Notes under the pieces: generated by a model
What the model saw: only the letters and a program-made list of their open reading frames with translations
What the model was told of the DNA's origin: nothing
Databases searched by the model: none
Translations under genes and position numbers: made by a program
Shown here: in pieces, positions 29,521 to 38,894 of the stretch
Numbering within the stretch: position 1 is the first letter of the stretch
How the letters are laid out: each line of letters begins with the position of its first letter
Source: an uncultured Hyphomicrobiales bacterium
Lineage (GTDB): Bacteria > Pseudomonadota > Alphaproteobacteria > Rhizobiales > Beijerinckiaceae
Length of the DNA stretch: 64,000 bases
NCBI GenBank assembly: GCA_903847605.1
Contig: CAINED010000090.1
Coordinates: 1-64,000 of the forward strand
Direction: 5' to 3'

Positions 29521-30858
29521 ATGAGAGAGGGAAGTCTCGAAGCGCCGACCCGCCATCCCATCGACTGGCAGAACCCCGACTATTACGACGAGGCGAAGCT
29601 CGAGGCCGAACTTCATCGCGTCTTCGACATCTGTCACGGCTGCCGCCGCTGTTTCAATCTTTGCGATTCCTTCCCGATCCTGTTCGATCTCGTCGACGAG
29701 TCGAAAACCGGCGAACTCGATTCCGTCGACACCAAGGATTTCAAGAAGGTCGTCGACGCCTGCACGCTCTGCGACATGTGCTTCCTGACCAAGTGCCCCT
29801 ATGTGCCTCCACACGAATTCAACCTGGATTTCCCGCATCTGATGCTGCGCGCCCGCGCGCTCGAAGCGAAAAAAGGCGAATTGACGTTCGCCGACAAGGA
29901 GATCGCCAAGACGGATCGCAACGCGAAACTCGCCGGTCCCCTTGCGCCGATCGCCAACTGGGCGACGCGCACGTCGAACAAATTTACGCGCGGCATCATG
30001 GAAAAGGCCGCAAGCCTCGATGCGCGCGCCGAACTGCCGGAATACGCCAGCGCGAGCCTGATCAACCAGGCCAATGCCGCGACGCCGGAAATCAATCGGG
30101 ACGCGCCCGCCTTCGGTCGCAAGGCCGTGCTCTACGCGACCTGTTTCACCAATTACAACGATCCGGACCCCGGCCTCGCCGCGCGCGCCGTGCTGGCTAA
30201 AAACGGCGTCGAGACCGTCGTCGTCCATCCCCATTGCTGCGGCATGCCGATGCTCGAACAGGGCCGTATCGAGGAAGTCGCGAAGAACGCGAAGATCGTC
30301 GCGGATGCGCTCGTGCCTTGGATCGACAAGGGCTACGACATCATCGCGCTCGTGCCGTCCTGCGCGCTGATGGTGAAGTTCGAGTGGCCGCTGATCGTGA
30401 CCGGCAATGCGAACGTCACAAAGCTGTCGCAGAACACGTTCGATCTCAGCGAATATATCGTCGATATTGCCAAACGTAATGGTATGGCGCCGGGCATGAC
30501 GGCGGTGCCGGGTGGCGTATCGCTGCATATCGCCTGTCATTCGCGCGCCCAGAACATGGGCCAGAAGGCGACGGAGATGCTGAAACTCATTCCCGAAGCC
30601 GATGTGCAGGTGATCGAGCGCTGTTCGGGACATGGCGGCGCGTGGGGCTTCAAGAAGCCGCACTTCGACACGGCGATGAAGGTCGGCAAGCCCGTTGCGC
30701 GGCAGGTCGATACGGGCGGCAAGCGCTATGTGACATCGGAATGCCCGCTTGCAGGCGTACACATTCAACAGGGCGTCGATGCGCTGGGCTCGGGCAAGCC
30801 CAAGGCCGAACTGATCAAGCATCCGATTCAACTGATGGCCAGAGCTTACGGCCTCTGA
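29521..30858 (+). CDS. CCG-domain iron-sulfur protein (HdrB/GlpC-like)
   Basis: 445 residues. Two N-terminal [4Fe-4S] motifs are visible, CHGCRRCFNLCDSFP and CTLCDMCFLTKCPYVPP, followed by two cysteine-rich CCG-type domains with HCCGMPMLEQG and ERCSGHGGAWGF. This matches the soluble electron-transfer subunits of glycerol-3-phosphate dehydrogenase and heterodisulfide reductase. Its place between a rubrerythrin and a DUF3501 gene suggests electron delivery to the diiron protein; that role is inferred. ATG 29521 follows GAAGAGGA. Confidence 0.88.
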   Translation: MREGSLEAPTRHPIDWQNPDYYDEAKLEAELHRVFDICHGCRRCFNLCDSFPILFDLVDESKTGELDSVDTKDFKKVVDACTLCDMCFLTKCPYVPPHEFNLDFPHLMLRARALEAKKGELTFADKEIAKTDRNAKLAGPLAPIANWATRTSNKFTRGIMEKAASLDARAELPEYASASLINQANAATPEINRDAPAFGRKAVLYATCFTNYNDPDPGLAARAVLAKNGVETVVVHPHCCGMPMLEQGRIEEVAKNAKIVADALVPWIDKGYDIIALVPSCALMVKFEWPLIVTGNANVTKLSQNTFDLSEYIVDIAKRNGMAPGMTAVPGGVSLHIACHSRAQNMGQKATEMLKLIPEADVQVIERCSGHGGAWGFKKPHFDTAMKVGKPVARQVDTGGKRYVTSECPLAGVHIQQGVDALGSGKPKAELIKHPIQLMARAYGL

Positions 30859-30911
30859 TCCGGCCAAAGCTTTTTGCCGTATCGCAGTATCGACAGCAAA
30901 TGGAGACAGCG

Positions 30912-31502
30912 ATGACCGCACGTCACGAAATCACGCTCGCCGATATCATGCCGGTCGCCGAATATGCCAAGGTACGCATGATCAGGCGCAAGGAACTCGC
31001 CGCGCGCAAGAAAAACCGCCGCGTGGATGTCGGCCCGCATGTGACATTCTACTTCGAGAACTACGACACGATGTGGTCGCAGGTTCACGAAATGCTCTAT
31101 ATCGAGAAGGGCGGCGCGGAGCAGGCCAAGGACGAAATCGCCGCCTACAATCCCCTCATTCCCAATGGACGCGAACTCGTCGCCACTTTCATGATCGAGA
31201 TCGACGATCCCCACAGGCGCAAGCGCGTGCTGGGCACGCTGGGCGGTGTCGAGGAGACGGCGTTCGTCATGATCAACGGCGAGAAGGTCGCGTCGAAGCC
31301 CGAAGAGGATCAGGATCGCACCACCGCCGAGGGCAAGGCGTCATCGGTGCAATTCGTGCATTTCCCGCTGACGGATGCGCAGGCGCAAGCCTTCAAGACG
31401 CCGGGCGTTCAGGTGATTGTGGGTTTGGGACATCCCAACTACAGCCACATGGCTGTCGTGTCCGAAGCCGTGCGTGCCGAACTGGCGGGCGATCTGGACT
31501 GA
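30912..31502 (+). CDS. DUF3501 family protein
   Basis: 196-residue protein of unknown biochemical function. Recognised by the N-terminal TLADIMPVAEYAKVRMIRRKELAARKK, split by family-typical VTFYFENYDTMWSQVHEML and AYNPLIPNGRELVATFMIEI. It lacks a signal peptide, membrane segments and Cys clusters. It starts 54 bp after the Fe-S gene with GGAGA. The three genes rubrerythrin, Fe-S protein and DUF3501 recur together in alphaproteobacteria as far as I recall, so it likely acts in the same peroxide or redox response. Confidence 0.85.
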   Translation: MTARHEITLADIMPVAEYAKVRMIRRKELAARKKNRRVDVGPHVTFYFENYDTMWSQVHEMLYIEKGGAEQAKDEIAAYNPLIPNGRELVATFMIEIDDPHRRKRVLGTLGGVEETAFVMINGEKVASKPEEDQDRTTAEGKASSVQFVHFPLTDAQAQAFKTPGVQVIVGLGHPNYSHMAVVSEAVRAELAGDLD

Positions 31503-31524
31503 CGGGGCGATCGTCGAAAGATTG

Positions 31525-31620
31525 TCATCCCGGCCGAAGCGAAGCGGAGAGCCGGGATCGCTATGCCAATAACGACACCGAAAGATCCCGGATAAATCGC
31601 TGCGCGATTTTCCGGGATGA
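31525..31620. repeat. Intergenic palindromic repeat, copy 1
   Basis: 96-bp element starting TCATCCCGGCC and ending TTTTCCGGGATGA, so the ends are inverted repeats. An inner hairpin is AAATCGC-TGC-GCGATTT. It lies between the convergent DUF3501 and Bug genes. It matches copies at 36361 and 38794 and resembles families common in Bradyrhizobium-type genomes. Confidence 0.85.
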
Positions 31621-31627
31621 CCTCCGA

Positions 31628-32620
31628 TTACTTCCCGTCGCCCTGTGCAAGCTTCTCCAGGATCGGTCGCCAGGTGTCCTGTTCCTTGCGTGCGAAGGCC
31701 GTCGTTTCCTCGGGCGACATTTTCGAGAGGTAAGCGCCGAGCTTGGCGAGGCGCGCGGCGACATCGGGATTGTCGAGCACCCTGTTGACGTCTGCGCCGA
31801 CCTTTCGAACGATCGCATCGGACGTGCCAATCGGCGCGACGACGACGTTCCAGCCACCCGCGAAATAACCGGGTACCGTCTCCGACATGGCTGGCAAGTT
31901 AGGGAATTCCTTCAGCCGCGAAGGCGAAGCCACGGCAATACCGTGGATCAGATTTCCCTCGATTGCGCCACCCAGGCTCGCATAGCCATCAAGCACGATG
32001 CCGATACGCCCGGTCGTGACGTCATTCATGGCGGCGGCAGGTCCGCCCGCATAGGGCACGAACGTCAGCTTGATCCCTGCCCGTTCCTGAAAAAGCTCCA
32101 TGGCCAGATGCGTGATGCGTCCTCGCCCTGTCGCCGCGAATGCAATGTCACCGGGCTTTTGCTTGGCGAGGTCGATGAGTTCCTTCACGGTCTTGACGCC
32201 GAGTTTGTGGGACACGCCAACGAACATCGGCTGCAGCGTGAACATCGCAACGGGCAGAAAGTCAGTCGGCAGAACGATCGGCAGGTTCGGCGAAACGCCC
32301 GGCGCGCCTTTCAGCGCGAGGAAGGCTGATGCCGCAGGCGTATAGAACGTATAGCCATCGGGATCGGCCTGCCCGGCGATGCGTGCGGAGATGCCGCCGC
32401 CCGCGCCGGGATGGTTGAGCACGAGCACCTGCTGCTTCCACAACTGGCTCAACTGCTCGGCGAGAATGCGCGAGGTCACGTCGTTGGAGCTACCCGCCGC
32501 CGAATCCGAGATGATGCGTACGGTCTTGTTCGGATAATCGGCCGGCTGCGCCGAAGCCGCGCCGCCGAATACGGCAGCGGCGACAAGCGCGGTCGCGCCG
32601 CGCAAGATTGTCATTTTCAT
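31628..32620 (-). CDS. Bug/TctC-family solute-binding protein (pair member B)
   Basis: 330-residue periplasmic receptor with signal peptide ending GGAASAQ, then ADYPNKTVRIISDSAAGSSNDV, LNHPGAGGG and DPDGYTFYTPAASAF. The start at 32620 has GGGAGGGGAC. It is highly similar to the gene just upstream (shared LALKGAPGVSPNLP, LAKQKPG, GIKLTFVPYAGGP), so this is a fairly recent duplication. No TctA/TctB gene is present. The ligand is unknown. Confidence 0.9.
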   Translation of the reverse strand: MKMTILRGATALVAAAVFGGAASAQPADYPNKTVRIISDSAAGSSNDVTSRILAEQLSQLWKQQVLVLNHPGAGGGISARIAGQADPDGYTFYTPAASAFLALKGAPGVSPNLPIVLPTDFLPVAMFTLQPMFVGVSHKLGVKTVKELIDLAKQKPGDIAFAATGRGRITHLAMELFQERAGIKLTFVPYAGGPAAAMNDVTTGRIGIVLDGYASLGGAIEGNLIHGIAVASPSRLKEFPNLPAMSETVPGYFAGGWNVVVAPIGTSDAIVRKVGADVNRVLDNPDVAARLAKLGAYLSKMSPEETTAFARKEQDTWRPILEKLAQGDGK

Positions 32621-32651
32621 GTCCCCTCCCATTGTCACAAACAGCATGTCT

Positions 32652-33656
32652 TCACTTGTTCTCGGACTGCGCAAGCTTTTCGAGCACCGGACGCCAAGTC
32701 TCCTGTTCCCGGTTGACGAAGTCCATGACGTCCTTTGGCGACATCTTGGTGAGATAGGCGCCGAGCTTTCCGAGCCGCGCGACGAATTCGGGATTAGCCT
32801 GCACCTTCTGGATGTCGGCGCTGACCTTCCTGATAATGCCTTCGGGCGTACCGTTCGGCGCGACGAGGACAGTCCAGCCGCCCGCAAAGAATCCGGGCAG
32901 CGTTTCGGCGACTGTCGGCATGTTTGGAAACTCTTTCAGGCGCTCGAGCGTCGAGACGGCAATGCCCTTGATGGAATTGCCCTCGATGGCGCCGCCCATT
33001 CCCGAATAGCCTTCCAGAACGATTCCGACGCGACCCGCGGTCACATCGTTCATCGCTGCGGGCGGGCCGCCGGCATATGGCACGAACGTCAGCTTGATGC
33101 CCGCGCGTTCCTGCAACAGTTCCATCGTCAGATGGGTGATGCGCCCGCGGCCATTGGCGGCGAAAGAAATCTCGCCGGGCTTTTGCTTCGCGAGATCGAT
33201 CAACTCCTTGATCGAGGAGACGCCCAACTTGTGGGAAACGCCGATGAACATCGGTTGCAAGGTCAACATGGCGACCGGCTGGTAGTCGCGTGGAATGACG
33301 ACCGGCAGATTGGGCGACACGCCGGGCGCGCCTTTCAACGCAAGAAAGGCCGATGCCGCAGGCACGTAAAATGTGTAGCCGTCGTTCTCCACCTGCGAGG
33401 CCGTACGCGCCGCGATGCCGCCGCCCGCGCCGGGATGGTTGAGCACGACGATCTGCTGTTTCCACATCTGCGTGAGCTGTTCGCCGAGCAGGCGGATCGT
33501 CACGTCGTTGGCATTGCCCGCGGCCGCATCGGTGATGATCCTGATCGGCTTGTTGGGATAATCGGCGGGCTGGGCCGAGGCGACACCCGTTCCCAGGGCC
33601 ATCGCCATCGCGCACATCATGCCGCCGATCTCAAGCCGGCCTGTCCTGGAACTCAT
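32652..33656 (-). CDS. Bug/TctC-family solute-binding protein (pair member A)
   Basis: 334-residue periplasmic receptor: hydrophobic signal segment ending GVASAQ, then ADYPNKPIRIITDAAAGNANDV and ENDGYTFYVPAASAF. ATG 33656 is chosen for spacing to GGGAG; ATG 33662 also fits. It lies 31 bp ahead of its close paralogue and is divergent from a third Bug gene at 33834. The pair differs from the third copy in its ligand loop, suggesting different ligands. Confidence 0.9.
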   Translation of the reverse strand: MSSRTGRLEIGGMMCAMAMALGTGVASAQPADYPNKPIRIITDAAAGNANDVTIRLLGEQLTQMWKQQIVVLNHPGAGGGIAARTASQVENDGYTFYVPAASAFLALKGAPGVSPNLPVVIPRDYQPVAMLTLQPMFIGVSHKLGVSSIKELIDLAKQKPGEISFAANGRGRITHLTMELLQERAGIKLTFVPYAGGPPAAMNDVTAGRVGIVLEGYSGMGGAIEGNSIKGIAVSTLERLKEFPNMPTVAETLPGFFAGGWTVLVAPNGTPEGIIRKVSADIQKVQANPEFVARLGKLGAYLTKMSPKDVMDFVNREQETWRPVLEKLAQSENK

Positions 33657-33833
33657 CGCCATCGTCTCCCGCTCGTTTCCCGGATGTTTCCTGCCGGATA
33701 TTTCCCGCTCATCATAGGGGTGCGCCGGGTATTTGGCCATGGTTGCGCCCCAGTGGCGGCGGGTCCTGTCATACGCTACACACCCTTTAGCGCGGCCCGG
33801 AAAGGGGCGCAGAGACTTATACTGGATGGCCAC

Positions 33834-34817
33834 ATGACACGTTTCAATTCGCGCCTTGCTGTTGTCGCTGCGATGGCCGTGATGGCGGGGCTTTCGCCCG
33901 CCGTTGCCCAGGATGCGGGGAGCTATCCGAACCAGTCCATCCGTATTCTCATCACCAATCCGCCGGGCGGCCTGCCCGACACCGTCGCCCGCCTCTATGC
34001 GCGCTTCATGGAGCCGAAGCTGGGTCAATCGATCGTGGTCGAGAACAGGCCGGGCGCCAACGGGACGGTGGCCGTGGGCGCGATGCTCGCCGCGCCCGCC
34101 AACGGCTATACGCTGATCGTCACCGACGGCGGCATCTACGCGTCCAATCCGGCGCTTTATCCGGGCCTCTCCTATTCCGAGAAGGATCTCAAGCCGGTGG
34201 CGTTGATGGCGCGCGCCCCGCTTTTCCTCACGGTCCATCCGAAAGTTCCCGTCAAGACGCTCGACGAATTCATCGCCTATGCGCGGGCCAATCCGGGCAA
34301 GCTGAACTATGGCTCGTCCGGCGTCGGCAGCGTCCATCATCTCGGCATGGTCGCGCTTGGACGTGCGCTCAATCTCGACATGGTGCATGTGCCCTTCAAG
34401 GGAACCGGCGAATCCGTGCCGGCGCTGCTCGGCGGGCATATCGACCTGCTCTATTCGGCGTTTCCTTCGCTGAGTGGCGCAGCGAACACGAAGCAGGTCC
34501 TGATGCTGGCCGCCAACAGCCTGCAGCGCTCGACGCTGGCTCCCGATCTGCCGGCCATTTCCGAGCGCGTTCCCGGCTACGATTATGCGCCCTCGATCGG
34601 ACTGTATGGGAAAACAGGCATGCCGGACGCGGCCGTACAGAAACTGGCGTCGCTCATCATGGAAGTCTCCAAAAACAAGGAGATCATCGACCGCTTCTTT
34701 GCTCTGGGAACCGAAGCCACGGCCGGGGGCGCGGACCAGTTTGAGACGCTCCTGAAGGCTGAGTCCGTGCGCATACGCGAACTCGTCAAGGCGGCGAACA
34801 TCCAGATGAAGCAATAA
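33834..34817 (+). CDS. Bug/TctC-family solute-binding protein
   Basis: 327-residue periplasmic receptor: signal peptide ending SPAVAQ, then SYPNQSIRILITNPPGGLPDT, VENRPGANG and PANGYTLIV. It also has the family's YARANPGKLNYGSSGVGS and VPFKGTGESVPALLGGHID blocks. It is divergent from the paralogous pair at 31.6-33.7 kb with a 171-bp gap between. No membrane components are near. Confidence 0.9.
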   Translation: MTRFNSRLAVVAAMAVMAGLSPAVAQDAGSYPNQSIRILITNPPGGLPDTVARLYARFMEPKLGQSIVVENRPGANGTVAVGAMLAAPANGYTLIVTDGGIYASNPALYPGLSYSEKDLKPVALMARAPLFLTVHPKVPVKTLDEFIAYARANPGKLNYGSSGVGSVHHLGMVALGRALNLDMVHVPFKGTGESVPALLGGHIDLLYSAFPSLSGAANTKQVLMLAANSLQRSTLAPDLPAISERVPGYDYAPSIGLYGKTGMPDAAVQKLASLIMEVSKNKEIIDRFFALGTEATAGGADQFETLLKAESVRIRELVKAANIQMKQ

Positions 34818-34928
34818 CCCTTCGCGCGTTAACCATTCTTAATTTTGCGCGACAGTGTGTCCGCCGCGCACTTTCCGCGGGTCGCGCAAAATCGGATAAT
34901 TGTCGCGTTCGCGTGTGAGGTATTGGCG

Positions 34929-36353
34929 TTGAAGCGTTTTCGACTGACGATTGCGGTTACGGCTGCGCTGACGCTCGCGGGCTGTGGCGGGAGCAGCGTC
35001 AATGCGCCGATCAATCCCGCGATCGCCGATGTCAATGCGCAAGAGGGCTGGGCGCTCGGCGGATCGGACTTCGACGAAACGGTGATCGGCCTCGCCTTTT
35101 CCGGCGGCGGCATGCGCGCCGCAGCGTTTTCCCATGGCGTGCTCAGCGGTCTCGACCGGCAGGCGCTGAACGGGCGCAACGGCCCGCGTCCCATGACGGA
35201 AACAGTCGATTTCATCGCCGGGGTTTCCGGCGGCTCCGTTCCCGCCGCCTATTTCGGCCTGCACGGACGGCAGGGCCTCGCCGATTTTCCGGCGCGCTTC
35301 CTCTATCGCAACGCGGAGGAAGGTTTCGACACGCGCGTCTCGCTCGGCAATGTGCTGAAAATTCTCGGCGACGGCGGCGTCAACGACAATTCGCGCTTTC
35401 CGAAATGGCTCGACGACAACCTGTTCGGCGGCGCGACCTATGCCGATCTCTTCCGCCGCAAGAAACCGATCGTCTGGATATCGGCTTCCGACATCTACAA
35501 CCGCGTGCCCTTCACCTTCGAGCCGCTGACGTTCAACGCGATCTGCAGCGACCTGGGGAGAACGCGCATATCCGAAGCCGTCGCGGCATCAGCGGCTGTG
35601 CCCGGCGTCTTCTCGCCGATCAATGTCGAGAATTTCGGCACGTCCTGCAATTCGCGCATGCCCGGCTGGATGACGCGCGCCATCAACGATCGCCGCGCTC
35701 CGGCCATGCAGCGTGCCAGCGCTCTGGCCATGCAGCGCATCCGCACCGATCCCGAGCGGTTCAAATATCTCAAACTGCTCGACGGCGGATTGACCGACAA
35801 TTTCGGCGTGCAGCCGCTCACGGTGATGCGCGAGAACCGGACGCGCGGTCATGTTCCGCTGACCGAGGAACAGGGCGCGCGCATCAGGCGAATGCTGTTC
35901 CTCGTCATCGATTCCGGGCGCGGTCCGGCCGGCGACTGGACGCGCAGCCTCGCCTCCCCGGGGGCCTTCGATCTCGCCGGCGCAGTCACCGACGCCGCCA
36001 TCGATGCGGGCGCCTACAAGGGCTACGACTCGTTTCTGGCCGTGATGAACGAATGGGAAGAAGACCTGCGCAAATGGCGCTGCACCCTGTCATCAGGACA
36101 GGTGGCGCGGCTGCGCGGCAGCGCCGCCGGGTGGAACTGCCGTGACGTGAAATTCTTCGTCGGGCGCGTATCCTTCGACGATGTCTCAGGCGACCGCGCC
36201 CGGCTCGACGCGGTGCCGACCCGCTTCCAACTTGATCGGGCGACGGTCGATCTTCTGGTGAGCTCCGGAGAAACCGCCCTTTTCGCCAGTCCGACATGGC
36301 GCGACTTCCAGCGCTCCCTTGGCGCGCGCGGGGCCGCTGTGGCGGCTCGGTAG
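34929..36353 (+). CDS. Patatin-like phospholipase lipoprotein
   Basis: 474-residue predicted lipid-anchored hydrolase. The lipobox LTLAGCGG follows a short signal peptide. The patatin dyad is present: nucleophile Ser in GVSGGS, catalytic Asp in LLDGGLTDNFG, and the glycine-rich oxyanion loop SGGGMRAAAFS. It is therefore probably an acyl hydrolase acting in the periplasm on membrane lipids. A TTG start at 34929, 8 bp after TGTGAGG, places the signal peptide correctly; a second TTG lies at 34923. It is followed by an intergenic repeat. Confidence 0.88.
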   Translation: MKRFRLTIAVTAALTLAGCGGSSVNAPINPAIADVNAQEGWALGGSDFDETVIGLAFSGGGMRAAAFSHGVLSGLDRQALNGRNGPRPMTETVDFIAGVSGGSVPAAYFGLHGRQGLADFPARFLYRNAEEGFDTRVSLGNVLKILGDGGVNDNSRFPKWLDDNLFGGATYADLFRRKKPIVWISASDIYNRVPFTFEPLTFNAICSDLGRTRISEAVAASAAVPGVFSPINVENFGTSCNSRMPGWMTRAINDRRAPAMQRASALAMQRIRTDPERFKYLKLLDGGLTDNFGVQPLTVMRENRTRGHVPLTEEQGARIRRMLFLVIDSGRGPAGDWTRSLASPGAFDLAGAVTDAAIDAGAYKGYDSFLAVMNEWEEDLRKWRCTLSSGQVARLRGSAAGWNCRDVKFFVGRVSFDDVSGDRARLDAVPTRFQLDRATVDLLVSSGETALFASPTWRDFQRSLGARGAAVAAR

Positions 36354-36360
36354 AGCGCCG

Positions 36361-36450
36361 GCATCCCGGCCGGTCGAAGCGAGAACCGGGACCGCAGGAG
36401 ATTGCCCCCAACCGGCCCCCGATAAAATGCTGCGCATTTTTCCGGGATGA
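36361..36450. repeat. Intergenic palindromic repeat, copy 2
   Basis: 90-bp copy of the element at 31525 (GCATCCCGGCCGG ... AAAATGC-TGC-GCATTTT-TCCGGGATGA) between the patatin gene and the ABC-F gene. The outer arms are conserved and the centre has diverged. It may form a hairpin in the 3' end of the patatin transcript. Confidence 0.85.
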
Positions 36451-36500
36451 CGCCCCTTCAGCGGCTTGCATCGGTCCATTCCTACCGCCAATAAGCCGCC

Positions 36501-38384
36501 ATGCTGCAAATCCGTGACCTGACCTATCGCCTCGGCGAACGCGCGCTGTTCGATAGCGCCAGCGCAATCCTGCCCGCGCGGGCGCGCACCGGGTTCGTCG
36601 GACGCAACGGCGCAGGCAAGACGACACTGTTCCGCCTGATTGCCGGCGAAGCTGCGCTCGAAAGCGGCGATATCAGCCTGCCGCGCCAGACGCGCATGGG
36701 CCGTGTCGAACAGGAAGCGCCCGGCGGACCGCAAAAACTGGCCGACTTCGTTCTCGCCGCCGACACCGAACGCGCTTCCCTCATGAGCGAAGCGGAGACC
36801 GCGAGCGATCCCCATCGCATCGCGGAAATACAGACGCGGCTTGCAGATATCGGCGCGCATTCCGCCCCTGCCCGCGCGGCGGAAATCCTCTCCGGGCTCG
36901 GCTTCGACCACGAGGCGCAACAGCGCCCGCTCTCGGAATTTTCAGGCGGCTGGCGTATGCGCGTCGCGCTCGCCGCAATCCTTTTCTCGCAGCCCGATCT
37001 TCTTCTGCTCGACGAGCCCACGAACTATCTCGACCTCGAAGGCACGCTCTGGCTTACGGACTATCTGCAACATTATCCCGCGAGCATCGTCATCATCAGC
37101 CACGACCGCGATCTGCTCGACGACGTCTGCGATCACATTCTGCATCTCGACCGTGCGAAGCTGACGCTGTGGCGCGGCAATTATTCGAGTTTCGAGAAAC
37201 AGCGCCGCGAGCAGATGGCGATCCTGCAGAAGACGCAGAAGAAGCAGGAAGAACGGCGCCAGGATCTGCAGGCCTTCGTCGATCGCTTCCGCGCCAAGGC
37301 GTCGAAGGCGCGGCAGGCGCAATCGCGGTTGCGCATGCTGGAGAAGATGGAGCCAGTCGAAGCCATAGTCGATGCAAGCGTGCTGCCGTTCAACTTTCCC
37401 TCGCCTGCAAAGCCGCTCGCGCCGCCGCTCGTCGCCATGGAGAGCGTGAGCGCCGGTTACGGCGAGCGCGTGGTGCTTTCCCGTCTCAATCTCTCGATAT
37501 CCAACGACGACCGCATCGGATTGCTCGGCGCCAACGGCAACGGCAAATCGACATTCGCCAAACTCGTTGCGGGACGGCTCGATCCGATGAAGGGCGAAAT
37601 CAAACGCTCCAACCGGCTCGATGTCGGATTTTTCGCGCAGCACCAGATCGACGATCTCGACTCAAGCGGCACGCCGGTTACTCATGTCGCCGCGTTGATG
37701 AAGGACGCGACGCAGGCGCAGATCAGGTCGCGCGCTGCGCAGATCGGCTTTCCCGCCGACAAGGCCGACACGAGGATCACGTCGCTGTCGGGCGGCGAGA
37801 AGGCGCGTCTGCTGATGGGACTCGCGACCTTTTCGGGGCCTCATCTCATCATCATGGACGAGCCGACAAACCATCTCGATATCGACAGTCGCGCGGCACT
37901 GATCGAGGCGATCAACGAATATGAAGGCGCGATCATTCTGGTATCGCACGATCGCTATCTGCTGGAAGCCTGCGCCGACCGTCTCTGGCTGGTGGCCGAC
38001 GGCACGGTGAAGAATTTTGACGGCGATATGGCCGACTATCGCCGCTACGTGCTGGAACAGGCGCGCGAGAGCCAGCGCAATGGCGAAAGCGGCGACGCCG
38101 GCGAGCGCAACTCCCGCAGCGAAGAGCGACGCGAAGCCGCACGCAACCGCAAGGAAGCCGCGCCCCTGCGCAAGAAGATCGAAGCGCTGGAACTGCGCAT
38201 GGAAAAATTCACAGATCTCATGCGCCGCATCGACGACACACTGGCCTCGCCCGACACATTCGCACGCGATGCCGGCAAGGCCGGCGAGCTTGCGCGCCAG
38301 CGCGCCGAACTCGAAAAAGCGCTGGCAACCGCGGAAGAGGAATGGCTGGCGCTCTCGGCGGAATACGAAGATCTGGCAGGCTGA
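36501..38384 (+). CDS. ABC-F family ATPase
   Basis: 627-residue soluble twin-ABC ATPase, without membrane segments, that acts on ribosomes in characterised members. Walker A motifs are GRNGAGKTT (near residue 35) and GANGNGKST; signatures are FSGGWRMR and LSGGEKAR; each is followed by LLLDEPTNYLDLE or IMDEPTNHLDID. A charged linker (KQRREQMAILQKTQKKQEERRQ, shortened) joins the halves, and a coiled-coil C-terminus follows, as in Uup/YheS. The exact subgroup and any antibiotic role cannot be assigned. Confidence 0.92.
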   Translation: MLQIRDLTYRLGERALFDSASAILPARARTGFVGRNGAGKTTLFRLIAGEAALESGDISLPRQTRMGRVEQEAPGGPQKLADFVLAADTERASLMSEAETASDPHRIAEIQTRLADIGAHSAPARAAEILSGLGFDHEAQQRPLSEFSGGWRMRVALAAILFSQPDLLLLDEPTNYLDLEGTLWLTDYLQHYPASIVIISHDRDLLDDVCDHILHLDRAKLTLWRGNYSSFEKQRREQMAILQKTQKKQEERRQDLQAFVDRFRAKASKARQAQSRLRMLEKMEPVEAIVDASVLPFNFPSPAKPLAPPLVAMESVSAGYGERVVLSRLNLSISNDDRIGLLGANGNGKSTFAKLVAGRLDPMKGEIKRSNRLDVGFFAQHQIDDLDSSGTPVTHVAALMKDATQAQIRSRAAQIGFPADKADTRITSLSGGEKARLLMGLATFSGPHLIIMDEPTNHLDIDSRAALIEAINEYEGAIILVSHDRYLLEACADRLWLVADGTVKNFDGDMADYRRYVLEQARESQRNGESGDAGERNSRSEERREAARNRKEAAPLRKKIEALELRMEKFTDLMRRIDDTLASPDTFARDAGKAGELARQRAELEKALATAEEEWLALSAEYEDLAG

Positions 38385-38489
38385 GGGTATCGCTGGAAAC
38401 CTGCGAAAAATGGCGAGACCGCACAAACAATTGTCTTGCATGACGCCATGTCCGGCATCACCATGATCTGCCCATCACGGAGCCCAGAC

Positions 38490-38789
38490 ATGAAGAAAAC
38501 TTTGCTTGCCCTTGCCATCGCATTGCCTGCCGTCTTCGCCCTTTCGCTGCCCGCTAGCGCGCAGAAACTCGATCTTGGCAAGGTGAAGTGCGAGGAGTGG
38601 CTGAAGTCGCCGAAGGAAATGATCGTCATCACGCTGGCATGGCTCGACGGCTTTTACGCCGATGAGGACGCCGATTCCGTGATCGATTTCGACAAGATCG
38701 CCAAGGATGCGGAGAAACTCGCAACCGCCTGCGCTCGCAATCTCGACAAGACCATCGGCGACGTTGCCGAGGAAGTTCTCGGGAATTGA
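38490..38789 (+). CDS. HdeA/HdeB-family periplasmic protein
   Basis: 99-residue secreted protein: signal peptide MKKTLLALAIALPAVFALSL..ASAQ, then a small helical domain with one Cys pair (KCEEWL and TACARN) as in the acid-stress chaperone HdeA. The central block ITLAWLDGFYADEDADSVIDF is acidic. A chaperone role at low pH is family knowledge; it is unproven here. It is followed by the third intergenic repeat. Confidence 0.82.
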   Translation: MKKTLLALAIALPAVFALSLPASAQKLDLGKVKCEEWLKSPKEMIVITLAWLDGFYADEDADSVIDFDKIAKDAEKLATACARNLDKTIGDVAEEVLGN

Positions 38790-38793
38790 TATG

Positions 38794-38885
38794 TCATCCC
38801 GGCCGGGCGAAGCCTGAGCCGGGACCGCTATCAAGTCAATCGCCAGCCGATCCCGGATAAAATGCTTTGCATTTTTCCGGGATGA
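38794..38885. repeat. Intergenic palindromic repeat, copy 3
   Basis: 92-bp copy of the element at 31525 and 36361 (TCATCCCGGCCGGG ... AAAATGC-TTT-GCATTTT-TCCGGGATGA) between convergent hdeA-like and MFS genes. It sits 3 bp after the HdeA-like stop. Confidence 0.85.
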
Positions 38886-38894
38886 CACATCAGA

